Source: Rhizobium rhizogenes
GTDB lineage: Bacteria > Pseudomonadota > Alphaproteobacteria > Rhizobiales > Rhizobiaceae
Direction: 5' to 3'
Assembly (NCBI RefSeq): GCF_002005205.3
Contig: NZ_CP019701.2
Span: 2,590,501-2,654,500, forward strand
Length of the DNA stretch: 64,000 nt
The notes under the pieces: model-generated
The model's database searches: none
Seen by the model: only the letters and a program-made list of their open reading frames with translations
Told to the model about the DNA's origin: nothing
Part shown: piece by piece, positions 48,369 through 57,022 of the stretch
Position numbering within the stretch: the stretch's first letter is position 1
Layout: each line of letters begins with the position of its first letter
Translations under genes and position numbers: made by a program

Positions 48369-49502
48369 TTATTGCTTGATGGTGGCGAGCGCCGCGCGCA
48401 GCCCGTGTTGCGGCAGGTTCAATCCCAGCCGTTCTGCAGCAGCGATGATCGGGGTAAATCGACGACGCTTCTTTTCATCGTGATTGCCGGCGATATCTGC
48501 GAGCCGGTGCGCGAGAAAAGGATTACGCAAACGTTCGCGCAACACAGCGATATAGGCCTCAGCCTCATCTTCCATGCCTTCCGCAACAAAGACCGGCAGA
48601 ACCTCGTCTCGCCAGAGTGTTTCCAGATCCGCAACGAGGGCGTCGTCGGCCATTGCCTGCCGCACCGTCTCGTCCTTCGCACGCGCATCCTGCAACCAGC
48701 GTTCCGCCAGATAGGAATGGCCGAGATTGAGCAGGAAAAGTTTCAGCTTTTCATAGTGATCGAGATCGTCCGTCAGCACCACGGCAGGGTGGGTGCAGGG
48801 AAGGACAAGCCCCTCTTGGCTCTCGATCGCCCAGAGTGCATAAGGTTCTGCCACAGCACCAACCGGATCGATCGGCTCGGAGACGATACGATCCACCAGA
48901 CTGTTGGCGAAACGGCACTTCTCATTCAGATAAAAGGCAAAACCCGCCGGCAATTGCCATTCATCCGCAAGCTGGCGAATGACCTGCTTCAGCCGCTCGC
49001 CATTGCGCGGCACAAGCTCGCAGGGGAAGATCGACAAAGGCGCTTCCGGATTGGTCGTGAAGCGCTCCAGCAGCAACATGCACAGCTTGGCCGGAAAGCT
49101 TTTCGGAACCACTGTGAAGTCGGCTGCAAGGCTTGGCCCGTCAGTGGAATCCAGCTCATAACCGCGATCGCCCGTGTTGGACAGAATGACCTCGGCCACA
49201 CAGGCGAGACGCCGCACCTCGGCCCAGTCGGTTGCAGCGGTCAGCGCCCGCGCGACAGCCTTACCCGGAATTTCCTCGTCCACTTCCTGCCCATCGCGAA
49301 TGCCGCGGATGCGCACAGGATAGGGCGTGCCGCTATTCAGCGCGGCAACACGCTTCAGGCTCTCGGCATTGCCGGTAGTCTGGACAATGGCGATGCGTCC
49401 GAGAGCCTCGCCTTTATCCAGCGCCTGCGAAACGAACAAGTCCGCATGCGCCAGAAGAAAGCGGCTGGTTCCGAATTGCAGAATGGGCGTATCGAACGTC
49501 AT
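48369..49502 (-). CDS. Mannitol dehydrogenase family oxidoreductase, tagaturonate reductase-like
   Basis: This is a 377-residue NAD(H)-dependent long-chain dehydrogenase of the UxaB/UxuB/MtlD family. The N-terminal QFGTSRFLLAHADLFV, VILSNTGDRGYELD and FPCELVPRNGERLKQ, and the central LNEKCRFANSLVDRIV, are family motifs. In context with an altronate dehydratase it most likely reduces D-tagaturonate to D-altronate. It is somewhat shorter than E. coli UxaB (about 480). Its start overlaps the preceding dehydrogenase stop (ATGA). Confidence 0.84.
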   Translation of the reverse strand: MTFDTPILQFGTSRFLLAHADLFVSQALDKGEALGRIAIVQTTGNAESLKRVAALNSGTPYPVRIRGIRDGQEVDEEIPGKAVARALTAATDWAEVRRLACVAEVILSNTGDRGYELDSTDGPSLAADFTVVPKSFPAKLCMLLLERFTTNPEAPLSIFPCELVPRNGERLKQVIRQLADEWQLPAGFAFYLNEKCRFANSLVDRIVSEPIDPVGAVAEPYALWAIESQEGLVLPCTHPAVVLTDDLDHYEKLKLFLLNLGHSYLAERWLQDARAKDETVRQAMADDALVADLETLWRDEVLPVFVAEGMEDEAEAYIAVLRERLRNPFLAHRLADIAGNHDEKKRRRFTPIIAAAERLGLNLPQHGLRAALATIKQ

Positions 49503-50509
49503 GCGACCTCCACCATGCCCTTGATGACTCCGGCTTTCGGATCGGTCAGTCCGGCGAATTTGGTGGGTACATCGGCGAGCGTCATGCGGTGGGTAATCAG
49601 CGCTTCCGGTACCTTGCCTTCCCGCAGCGCCTGCAAAACGCGCTCGAAATCCTCAGGCGTGGCATTGCGGCTGCCAAGCAGCGTCGTTTCGCGCTTGTGG
49701 AATTCCGGATCGTTGAAGCTGATATCGCTGGCGACGATGGATACCAATACATAGGAACCACCATGGCCGACAAAGGAGAACCCACGCTCCATGGCCTTCG
49801 GATTGCCGGTCGCATCGAAGACCGCATCAAAGAAATCGCCATCGGTGATTTCGGAAAGGCGATCCCCGTCGCCCTCTCCGAGCGCCACCGTATGGGCAAC
49901 ACCGAGATGCTTTTTGCAGAAATCCAGCCGGTCTGTGCGCCCATCGATCATGGTCACTTCGCCGCCATCGAGGACCGCGAAAACCGCAACCGCCATGCCA
50001 ATCGGGCCGGCGCCGACGATCAGGACCTTCTGCCCCTTTTCGACTGCGCCACGGCGCACCGCATGCGCGCCAATGGCCAGAAATTCGGTCATCGCCGCCT
50101 GGTCGAGGCTCAGCCCCTCCGCCTTCAGCACGAATTGCTGCGGCACGCTCAGATATTCGACCATGCCGCCATCACGGTGAACGCCGAGCACACCGATATT
50201 GCGGCAGCAATTGCTCTTGCCCTTCAGGCAGGCGCTGCATTTGCCGCAGGAGATATAGGGAATGACAGTGACCACGTCGCCAATGGAAAGATGGCTATCT
50301 TCCGGCGCTTCTTCGACCGTGCCGGAAAGCTCGTGGCCCATGATGCGCGGATAGGAAAGATAGGGCTGGTTGCCAGTGAAGATGTGCAAATCCGTACCGC
50401 AGACGCCGATGCGGCGAACGCGCACCAGTACTTCACCTTCACCGCGCACGGGCTTGGGCAGGTCCTTGGCGGTGAGTTGACCGGGGGTGTCACAGAAAAT
50501 CGCCAGCAT
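49499..50509 (-). CDS. Zinc-binding alcohol dehydrogenase, L-galactonate 5-dehydrogenase-like
   Basis: This is a 336-residue medium-chain dehydrogenase. The catalytic zinc ligands are in GVCGTDLH and MGHELSG, the structural zinc cysteines in CGKCSACLKGKSNCC, and the NAD fold in VLIVGAGPIGMAVAVFA. The family includes LgoD/YjjN, which oxidises L-galactonate to D-tagaturonate; the neighbouring UxaB- and UxaA-like genes make that the best guess. It could instead oxidise a 2-keto-3-deoxy-L-fuconate-type acid. It lies 3 bases after the lactonase. Confidence 0.82.
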   Translation of the reverse strand: MLAIFCDTPGQLTAKDLPKPVRGEGEVLVRVRRIGVCGTDLHIFTGNQPYLSYPRIMGHELSGTVEEAPEDSHLSIGDVVTVIPYISCGKCSACLKGKSNCCRNIGVLGVHRDGGMVEYLSVPQQFVLKAEGLSLDQAAMTEFLAIGAHAVRRGAVEKGQKVLIVGAGPIGMAVAVFAVLDGGEVTMIDGRTDRLDFCKKHLGVAHTVALGEGDGDRLSEITDGDFFDAVFDATGNPKAMERGFSFVGHGGSYVLVSIVASDISFNDPEFHKRETTLLGSRNATPEDFERVLQALREGKVPEALITHRMTLADVPTKFAGLTDPKAGVIKGMVEVA

Positions 50510-50512
50510 GCA

Positions 50513-51334
50513 TCACCTGTCGGAAAGGGAATAAAAACGGATGGCGTTGCCGCCGAAAACTGCCGCATGGTCTTCCGCCGGCACGATATCGCGGCAAAAA
50601 TCCAGCCAGCCCTGATAATCGCCCGCCAGTCGCAACACCGGCCAGTCGCTGCCGAAAATCACGCGGTTTGCGCCGAACAGTTCCAGAATGGTTTCGGCAT
50701 AAGGCCGTACCGCTTCCGGCCGCTGCTCGCCACGCTCGGTCAACAAACCCGAAAGCTTGCAATAGAGATTGGGCAGAGCCGCCAAAGCGGCCATGTCGCT
50801 GCGCCAGTCCCTGTAGTGGCCAGTGGCGATCAACGGCTTTGCACCATGATCAATGACAACGGGCAATTGCGGATGGCGGCGGGCGAAAGACAGGAGATAC
50901 GGCAGATTGGGCGGTAAAACCAGCGCATCGAACACCAGCCCATGTTGCACCAGCGCTTCCACGGCAGGACCGAGTGCCGGATCATCTATCCAGGCGACAT
51001 CCTCCATGCCCTGCAGCATGGGGCGCACACCCTTGAAGGCCGGGTGTTTTGCCCGGCGGCCGATTTCCGCCACGGCATCGGAAGACTTCATCTCGACCCA
51101 GCCGACCACGCCCTTGATGAAATCGGTCTTTTCCGCCAGCTCCAGCATGAAATCTGTGTCAGCCGCGGTCTCCATCGTCTGCACCAGCACCGTGCCGGAA
51201 ACCCCGGCAGCGGCCAGCAACGACGACAGATCGGCCGGAAGAAAGTCCCTGTAGATGGCGGCAAGCGATGGCGGCGGCCATTGCCCGGCGCGATTCTTCA
51301 TCAACCAGAAATGCTGGTGGGCGTCGATGAGCAT
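50513..51334 (-). CDS. Amidohydrolase family lactonase (L-fucono/L-galactono-lactonase-like)
   Basis: This is a 273-residue COG3618 amidohydrolase: DAHQHFWL at the N-terminus, VIDHGAKP in the middle and FGSDWPVLRLAG near the C-terminus supply the histidines and aspartate of the active site. Members of this group hydrolyse sugar lactones such as L-fucono- and L-galactonolactone. The ATG at 51334 starts the family consensus MLIDAHQHFW. It follows the aldose dehydrogenase by 4 bases, so it would open the lactone that enzyme forms. Confidence 0.87.
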   Translation of the reverse strand: MLIDAHQHFWLMKNRAGQWPPPSLAAIYRDFLPADLSSLLAAAGVSGTVLVQTMETAADTDFMLELAEKTDFIKGVVGWVEMKSSDAVAEIGRRAKHPAFKGVRPMLQGMEDVAWIDDPALGPAVEALVQHGLVFDALVLPPNLPYLLSFARRHPQLPVVIDHGAKPLIATGHYRDWRSDMAALAALPNLYCKLSGLLTERGEQRPEAVRPYAETILELFGANRVIFGSDWPVLRLAGDYQGWLDFCRDIVPAEDHAAVFGGNAIRFYSLSDR

Positions 51335-51338
51335 TGCC

Positions 51339-52352
51339 TCAGGCCTCTCCGACCGGCACGGGCGCACCTTCGGCAATCAGGCCACGCCTGTGCAGCTCGG
51401 ACCAGAATTCATCCGGGATCGACTGCTCGAACCATTCGATATTGGAGGCGAGTTGCTGCGCATTGCGCGCGCCGGACACGACCGTGACCGATGCCGGATG
51501 GGCCAGCGGAAATTGCAGCGCGGCCGCCTGCAGCGACACGCCCAGCTCCTCGCACACGCCCTGCAGCGCATCGACGCGGGTGAGGATATCGGCAGGCGCA
51601 TCGGCATAGTTGAACTTGCGGTTGCCGGCCAGAATGCCCGAATTGAATGCCCCGGCAACGACGATGCCAACGCCGCTTTCCGCGCAGCGGTTCATGAAGG
51701 TAAGGCTCTGCTGTTCCAGAAGCGTATAACGTCCGGCAAGCATGGCGACATCGATATCGAAGACATCCATGGCATCGTTGACGATCTGCCACTCATTGAC
51801 GCCGAGACCAACAGCGCCCGTCGATCCTTCCTCACGCAGCTTGCCAAGCGCCCGGAAACCGCCGCCGGTGGTCAGCTGCTCCCAATAATGCTGATGCTTT
51901 TCGCCGTGAGTATAGGAGCCGATATCATGCACATAAAGGATATCCGGCTTCAAAACACCAAGCCGCTGCTGGCTTGCTTCGAAGGACCGCAGGATACCGT
52001 CATAGGAATAATCATAGACCGGGCGGAAGGGCAGCGGCGCAATATAGGCGTCCTCCTCCGGTCCGACGGTTTCATCTGGAACCATCACACGGCCGACCTT
52101 GGTGCTGAGCGTATAGTCGCCCCGCTCATGCTCGGTCACCATGCTGCCGAGACGACGCTCCGACCGCGTATAGCCGTAAAAGGGCGCGGTATCGAAATAA
52201 CGCATGCCGCTTTCCCATGCCTTGTCGAACGCACCTTTGGATTCCTCATAGGGCGTGACCCGGTAGAGATTGCCCATCTGGGCGCAACCGAGGCCCATGA
52301 CCGTGACATCAACGGCGCGGCGCGGCAATTTACGTGTATCGGAGACTTTCAT
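51339..52352 (-). CDS. Aldo/keto reductase, L-fucose/L-galactose (D-threo-aldose) 1-dehydrogenase-like
   Basis: This is a 337-residue aldo/keto reductase. The catalytic tetrad is visible: D and Y in FDTAPFYGYTRSERRLG, K in STKVGR and H in YVHDIG. The branch, to which L-fucose and L-galactose 1-dehydrogenases belong, oxidises C1 of aldoses to lactones. It is the first catabolic gene after the transporter genes and is followed by a lactonase, supporting this role over a generic reductase. Confidence 0.86.
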   Translation of the reverse strand: MKVSDTRKLPRRAVDVTVMGLGCAQMGNLYRVTPYEESKGAFDKAWESGMRYFDTAPFYGYTRSERRLGSMVTEHERGDYTLSTKVGRVMVPDETVGPEEDAYIAPLPFRPVYDYSYDGILRSFEASQQRLGVLKPDILYVHDIGSYTHGEKHQHYWEQLTTGGGFRALGKLREEGSTGAVGLGVNEWQIVNDAMDVFDIDVAMLAGRYTLLEQQSLTFMNRCAESGVGIVVAGAFNSGILAGNRKFNYADAPADILTRVDALQGVCEELGVSLQAAALQFPLAHPASVTVVSGARNAQQLASNIEWFEQSIPDEFWSELHRRGLIAEGAPVPVGEA

Positions 52353-52385
52353 CGCAGGGACTTTCCAGCTTGTCTTTGGAAGGAC

Positions 52386-52405
52386 GCGCCGCCGCTCAGC
52401 GGCGC
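52386..52405. other. Intercistronic stem-loop after the binding-protein gene
   Basis: GCGCCGC (52386-52392) pairs with GCGGCGC (52399-52405) around CGCTCA, 13 bases beyond the stop of the binding-protein gene. Such GC-rich loops often protect the 3' end of binding-protein mRNA and lower downstream expression. There is no T-run. Confidence 0.5.
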
Positions 52406-52417
52406 GCCATCACGCAA

Positions 52418-53359
52418 TCAGTAAAGAACGTTCTTGGCTTCCGGCTTCTCGATATTGTCCTTGGTGACAACAACGACGCCGGTATCGACGAACTTCTCGA
52501 CCTTTTCCTTGTTGATGAGCTTGGAAATGGTCTCCACGCCCTTTTCACCCATCTGATAGGAACCCTGAACCACGATGCCGGCCAGCGTGCCATCCTTGAC
52601 GAAGCCCTGAAGGTCCTGATTGCCATCGAAGCCGATGGCGACGACCTTGCCGGCCTTGCCGCTCTGGGCAAGCGCACGGCCGACGCCGATTGCCGTCGGC
52701 TCATTGGCGCCGAAAATGCCCTTGAGGTCGGAATTGGCGGCCAGAACGTCGGTGGTTTGGTTCAGCGCGGTCGCCATCTGCGACTGCGAATAGAACGGGC
52801 CGACGATCTTCAGGTTGGAGTTCATCTGGATGTAATCGGTGAAACCGCCAACGCGGCCGATTTCCGAACCGGCACCGGCGACATAGGACATGACGGCGAT
52901 CTTGCCTTCCTTGCCCACCTTGTCGATCAGCGCCTGTGCGGCCAGTTCGCCGGCTTTCTTGTTATCGGTCGCGAGGAACGACTGGTAATATTGCTCCGAG
53001 CCGCTCGCCAGCTGCGAGTCGATCAGCACCACGGGAATACGGGCCTCCCAGGCCTTCTTGACGGCAGGCACCAGCGCGTCCGGATCGGAAGGAGCAAGAA
53101 CGATACCCGCAACCTTACGGTTGATGGCGTTTTCAACCATGTTGACCTGGTCGGCGATCGCGGATTCGGCTGCCGGACCCTGGAAGGTCATGGTGTTGCC
53201 GGAAGAGTTCTTCATCGCCGCATCGGCGCCCTTCTGGACGTTCTGCCAGAAGGTGGAATTGACGGTCTTGACGATGACGGCGATTTCGCCGGCCTGCACG
53301 GTGGAAACGCTCCACAGCGCGATTGCGGATGTCAGAAGGGCAGTCGCAATTTTCTTCAT
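52418..53359 (-). CDS. Sugar ABC transporter periplasmic binding protein (RbsB-like)
   Basis: This is a 313-residue periplasmic-binding protein of the ribose/galactose cluster (type I fold). A signal peptide covers residues 1-23 (MKKIATALLTSAIALWSVSTVQA). The mature part shows IAVIVKTVNSTFWQNVQKGADAA, IAGIVLAPSDPDAL-like and GIFGANEPTAIGVGRAL. It serves the adjacent permease and ATPase. Substrate is inferred from the operon as L-fucose, L-galactose or a related sugar, not from the binding-site residues. Confidence 0.91.
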   Translation of the reverse strand: MKKIATALLTSAIALWSVSTVQAGEIAVIVKTVNSTFWQNVQKGADAAMKNSSGNTMTFQGPAAESAIADQVNMVENAINRKVAGIVLAPSDPDALVPAVKKAWEARIPVVLIDSQLASGSEQYYQSFLATDNKKAGELAAQALIDKVGKEGKIAVMSYVAGAGSEIGRVGGFTDYIQMNSNLKIVGPFYSQSQMATALNQTTDVLAANSDLKGIFGANEPTAIGVGRALAQSGKAGKVVAIGFDGNQDLQGFVKDGTLAGIVVQGSYQMGEKGVETISKLINKEKVEKFVDTGVVVVTKDNIEKPEAKNVLY

Positions 53360-53435
53360 TTCTTCCTCCGTGATGTCGGCATACCGGGCCTCCCCTTGCC
53401 GATCTTTTTTGCGGAAAGGGTCCGCAGGCCCTTGA

Positions 53436-54458
53436 TCAGCGGCGGTTGCGCAGCTGGTCGATCCAGACGGTGACCAGAATGACGAGGCCGATGATGATCT
53501 GTTGCGTGAAGGCGGAGACGCCGTTCATGTTGAGACCGTTGCGCAGGATGCCGATGACGAAGGCACCGATGGCCGTGCCGGAAATCGTGCCCACGCCGCC
53601 GATGAGGGACGTACCGCCGATAACCGCGCTGGCAATCGCATCCAGCTCATACATCACACCTTCATTCGGCTGGGCGGTGACGAGGCGCGACATCAGCACG
53701 CAGCCCGTCAGGCCGGCGAGCGTGCCAGACAGGATGTAGGTGAAATTGGTAACGCGGGCGACATTGACACCGGAAAGACGCGCGGCATCCGCATTGGAGC
53801 CGACAGCATAGATGTGACGGCCGAGGATCGAGCGGTTGAGCATGAAGGAAACCGCAAGCGCAATCACCACCATCAGGATGACGGGGTAGGGGATACCGGG
53901 AAACACCACATTCGGAAAGCCGTCGTCACCGATATTGACGATGCGGAAAAGAGCGCCATTGCCGAGTTCGCCGAAGGACTCGCCAAGACCTGAAACAGCG
54001 CGTGCACCCGTGATCTGCAGCGCCACGCCACGGGCAATCAGCATCATGCCCAGGGTGGCGATAAAGGGTGGCAGCTTGAAACGGGTGACCAGAAGGCCGT
54101 TGATGAGGCCGCAGAGCGACCCCGTCAGAATGCCGAGCAACATGCCGACCGGCACGGGCATGCCGAGTTCCTTCACCGCAAGCGCCGCAACGACGCCGGC
54201 AAGCGCCAGCACCGAGCCGACGGAAAGATCGATGCCACCGGTGATGATGACACAGGTTGCGCCAATGCCGAGAAGCGCGATGGACGTGACCTGCAACGCG
54301 ATCGTCATGCCATTATTGACGGTGAAGAAAGCGCTGCTGGTTGCGGAGAAGACCGCGACAAGCGCAAAGAGGCTGCCAAGTGCGGCAAACTTCTGGATAA
54401 TATCCTTCTGGCGGTCGCTGACAGCAAAGCTCTTCTTGGGTTCTGCAATATTGGCCAT
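53436..54458 (-). CDS. Sugar ABC transporter permease (RbsC-like)
   Basis: This is a 340-residue inner-membrane permease with about 8-10 hydrophobic segments. Typical RbsC-family motifs are VIITGGIDLSVGSVLALAGVVAA, NGLLVTRFKLPPFIATLGMM and AIASAVIGGTSLIGGVGTI. GAGGA precedes the ATG at 54458. It lies 8 bases after the ATPase gene and is probably a homodimer in the transporter. Confidence 0.93.
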   Translation of the reverse strand: MANIAEPKKSFAVSDRQKDIIQKFAALGSLFALVAVFSATSSAFFTVNNGMTIALQVTSIALLGIGATCVIITGGIDLSVGSVLALAGVVAALAVKELGMPVPVGMLLGILTGSLCGLINGLLVTRFKLPPFIATLGMMLIARGVALQITGARAVSGLGESFGELGNGALFRIVNIGDDGFPNVVFPGIPYPVILMVVIALAVSFMLNRSILGRHIYAVGSNADAARLSGVNVARVTNFTYILSGTLAGLTGCVLMSRLVTAQPNEGVMYELDAIASAVIGGTSLIGGVGTISGTAIGAFVIGILRNGLNMNGVSAFTQQIIIGLVILVTVWIDQLRNRR

Positions 54459-54466
54459 GTCGTTCC

Positions 54467-56032
54467 TCACTGCGCGGCCCGGCCGTAACCGGACGCATAC
54501 CGCATGATTTCTTCCTGATTGGTCTTGGCGGTTTCGAGCACGCCCGTGATACGGCCCTGATGGAAAACGGCGATACGGTCCGTCAGACCGAGAATTTCCG
54601 GCAGTTCCGAGCTGATGAGAATGACACCGATGCCCTGCGCGGCCAGTTCGTCCATGATCTTGTAGATCGCGAATTTCGCGCCGACATCGATGCCGCGTGT
54701 CGGCTCATCGAAGAACAGCACGCGCGACTGCCGGAACAGCCATTTGCCGATGATGATTTTCTGCTGATTGCCGCCCGAAAGCAGCCGCACCGTCTGTTCG
54801 ATCGAGGGGGTGCGGATATTCAGGAGATCGACGTAGCGCTTCGCAACGTCGTCATGCTTCTTGAAATCGATCAGGCCGAAGCGGTTGGAAACCTCGCCGA
54901 GATTGGCAAGCGTGGTATTGGCCGCAACCGACATCTTGATCGCAAGACCATCGCTTTTACGGTCCTCCGAGAGATAGGCAATGCCCTCCCGGATAGCATC
55001 CTGCGGCGAGCTGATGGAAAGTTCGCGCCCGTTGAAAACGATCTTGCCCGCATCAAGCGGATCGGCGCCGAAGATGGCCCGGGCGACTTCGGTGCGGCCG
55101 GCACCCATCAGCCCGGCAAAACCGAGGATTTCACCGCGCCGCAGCGAAAAACCGACATCGTGGAACACGCCGCTGCGCGTCAGGCCTTCAACCGAGAAGA
55201 TGATGTCATCCGTCGGACGGGACGTGCGTTCGGGGAACTTGTCTTCCAGCGAACGCCCGACCATGCGCGTGACGATGTCATCGACAGTGATCGAAGCGAA
55301 ATCGTCGGTCGAAATATAACGTCCATCACGCAGAACCGTCACCCGGTCGACGATTTCGGCCATTTCATCCAGACGATGGGAAATATAGACAATGCCGACA
55401 CCGGATGCCTTGAGATCACGGATGACCTTGAACAGGAGCCGCGTTTCCTGCTCGGTCAGCGAGGAGGTCGGCTCGTCCATGATGAGCACTTCGGCGTCAA
55501 GAGAGAGCGCCTTGGCGATTTCCACCATCTGACATTGCGCGACCGAGAGGCCACGCACGATCTGGTCGGGGTCGATATCGACACCCAGCCGGTCGAGACA
55601 GCGCTTGGCGTCAAGCCGCAGCTTTTTGCGGTCGACGAGGAAACCGCGGCGCGGCTCGCGCGCAAGATAGATGTTTTCGGCGACGGAAAGATGCGGAACG
55701 AGGTTGAGTTCCTGATGAATGATGGCGATGCCGGCGGCTTCGGATTCCAGCGGCGATGCATATTGCACCTTCACGCCCTTGTGCAGGATGGTGCCGTCGC
55801 TCGGCTGATAGACGCCGCTGATGATTTTCATCAGCGTCGATTTTCCCGCGCCATTCTCACCGCAGACCGCATGCACTTCGCCGCTGCGCAGATCGAAATG
55901 CACATTTGACAGCGCCTTGACGCCTGGAAATTCCTTGCTGATGTTTTCGAGACGCAGAAGGACCAAACGCTCCGCGCGCGCCATCTCCCCAGGCGAAAAT
56001 TCGCCCCGAATTGTCGATGCGCCCTGCGACAT
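54467..56032 (-). CDS. Sugar ABC transporter ATP-binding protein (RbsA/MglA-like)
   Basis: This is a 521-residue protein with two fused ABC domains. The first has Walker A GENGAGKST and Walker B LIMDEPTSSL, with a degenerate signature (LSVAQ). The second has the degenerate P-loop GLMGAGRTE, the signature LSGGNQQK and FDEPTRGIDVG, as usual for the RbsA family. GGAGG precedes the ATG at 56032. It is the first gene of the operon, with a 255-base divergent gap to the regulator. Confidence 0.94.
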   Translation of the reverse strand: MSQGASTIRGEFSPGEMARAERLVLLRLENISKEFPGVKALSNVHFDLRSGEVHAVCGENGAGKSTLMKIISGVYQPSDGTILHKGVKVQYASPLESEAAGIAIIHQELNLVPHLSVAENIYLAREPRRGFLVDRKKLRLDAKRCLDRLGVDIDPDQIVRGLSVAQCQMVEIAKALSLDAEVLIMDEPTSSLTEQETRLLFKVIRDLKASGVGIVYISHRLDEMAEIVDRVTVLRDGRYISTDDFASITVDDIVTRMVGRSLEDKFPERTSRPTDDIIFSVEGLTRSGVFHDVGFSLRRGEILGFAGLMGAGRTEVARAIFGADPLDAGKIVFNGRELSISSPQDAIREGIAYLSEDRKSDGLAIKMSVAANTTLANLGEVSNRFGLIDFKKHDDVAKRYVDLLNIRTPSIEQTVRLLSGGNQQKIIIGKWLFRQSRVLFFDEPTRGIDVGAKFAIYKIMDELAAQGIGVILISSELPEILGLTDRIAVFHQGRITGVLETAKTNQEEIMRYASGYGRAAQ

Positions 56033-56108
56033 CAGAAAACCTCCACCCGCACTCCCCGCTCCACCGGGGGTCATGAACAGGCCAAATGGTTAGGCCGGTT
56101 TTGAAGAA

Positions 56109-56119
56109 TGGTCAAGCCA
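56109..56119. promoter_or_regulatory. Candidate operator of the FadR-type regulator
   Basis: TGGTCAAGCCA is an interrupted palindrome in the divergent spacer between the transporter operon and the regulator gene. A related half-matching element (ATGGTTAGGCCG) lies at 56087-56098. A near-identical copy occurs at 56293. FadR-type GntR proteins are known to bind short palindromes of the TGGTC-type. Confidence 0.45.
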
Positions 56120-56287
56120 ATTAGGTCAAAAAGTGAAGAGGTGCATTCAGGAGAACGAAGGGCCGCCAAAGATACCCTTAAAATAATTACGTATTTTCAG
56201 CTATTTAAGTAATATCTTGCGTATTGCTGCACTTGGCGTTACGGTAAGGCCAAATACCGATATCACAAAGGCTTCAGCAAAAAACAC

Positions 56288-56980
56288 ATGAGTGGTCAGG
56301 CCAAAATAGCGGAACCGCGCCGGCTTTATCAGCAGATTGCGGACCAGATACGCGAACTCATCGATCTCGGTGAATTCCTGCCCGGCACACGGCTTCCTGC
56401 CGAACGGGAACTGGCCCAGAAGCTCGGTGTATCGAGACCCTCGCTGCGTGAGGCGCTGATTGCGCTTGAAATCGACAACACCGTCGAAATTCGTATGGGT
56501 TCCGGTGTTTATGTGTCGACCGAGGCTCTCCAAACGACCCATCACACCAAATCGCTGGGCGACAGCCCCTCCGAACTGATGCAGGCACGCGCCGCATTGG
56601 AAGGTGCGACGATCGTGCTGGCGGCAAGCCGCATGACCGACGAGACGATCTCAAGCCTTCGCCAGATCCTCAATACCATGCAGAGGGAAATCGAGGCCGG
56701 GCGTAAACCTCTTGATCAGGACCGGTTGTTTCACGTCACCATTGCCGAACAATCCGGCAACAGCGTTCTGGCACGGCTGGTAGCGAACCTCTTTGATGAA
56801 CGACACAGCCCTATTTCAGCTCAGCTGCGTGTCAAATTCGAGGACCGCGACACCTGGACCTATGCGCTTCAGGAGCACGAAGCGATTCTGGCGGCGCTGG
56901 AACTCAAGGATCCGCTGCTGGCGCAGGCGGCCATGCATACCCATCTGGAAGGCTCGAAGCGGCGCTGGGTGGAAAGCTGA
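56288..56980 (+). CDS. FadR-family (GntR/FCD) transcriptional regulator
   Basis: This is a 230-residue regulator with an N-terminal winged helix (LPAERELAQKLGVSRPSLREALIAL, about 37-60) and a C-terminal FCD effector domain (about 95-225). Putative metal-binding residues lie in DRLFHVTIAEQ, QEHEAIL and AMHTHLE. FCD regulators of hexuronate operons (UxuR, ExuR) sense sugar acids. It is divergent from the transporter-catabolic operon and just upstream of altronate dehydratase, so it most likely represses both units until an aldonate appears. Confidence 0.9.
   Translation: MSGQAKIAEPRRLYQQIADQIRELIDLGEFLPGTRLPAERELAQKLGVSRPSLREALIALEIDNTVEIRMGSGVYVSTEALQTTHHTKSLGDSPSELMQARAALEGATIVLAASRMTDETISSLRQILNTMQREIEAGRKPLDQDRLFHVTIAEQSGNSVLARLVANLFDERHSPISAQLRVKFEDRDTWTYALQEHEAILAALELKDPLLAQAAMHTHLEGSKRRWVES
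56293..56303. promoter_or_regulatory. Second candidate operator at the regulator start
   Basis: TGGTCAGGCCA starts 3 bases after the regulator's ATG and differs from the 56109 site by one base. Its location would allow autoregulation. Confidence 0.4.
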
Positions 56981-57022
56981 TTTAAGAACATAGCAGGCAA
57001 TATACCGGGAGGAGGAAAACCC

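Noticed and set aside
54560..55909. 449-codon plus-strand open frame opposite the ABC ATPase
   Set aside because: It is antisense to two complete ABC domains; no family resemblance.
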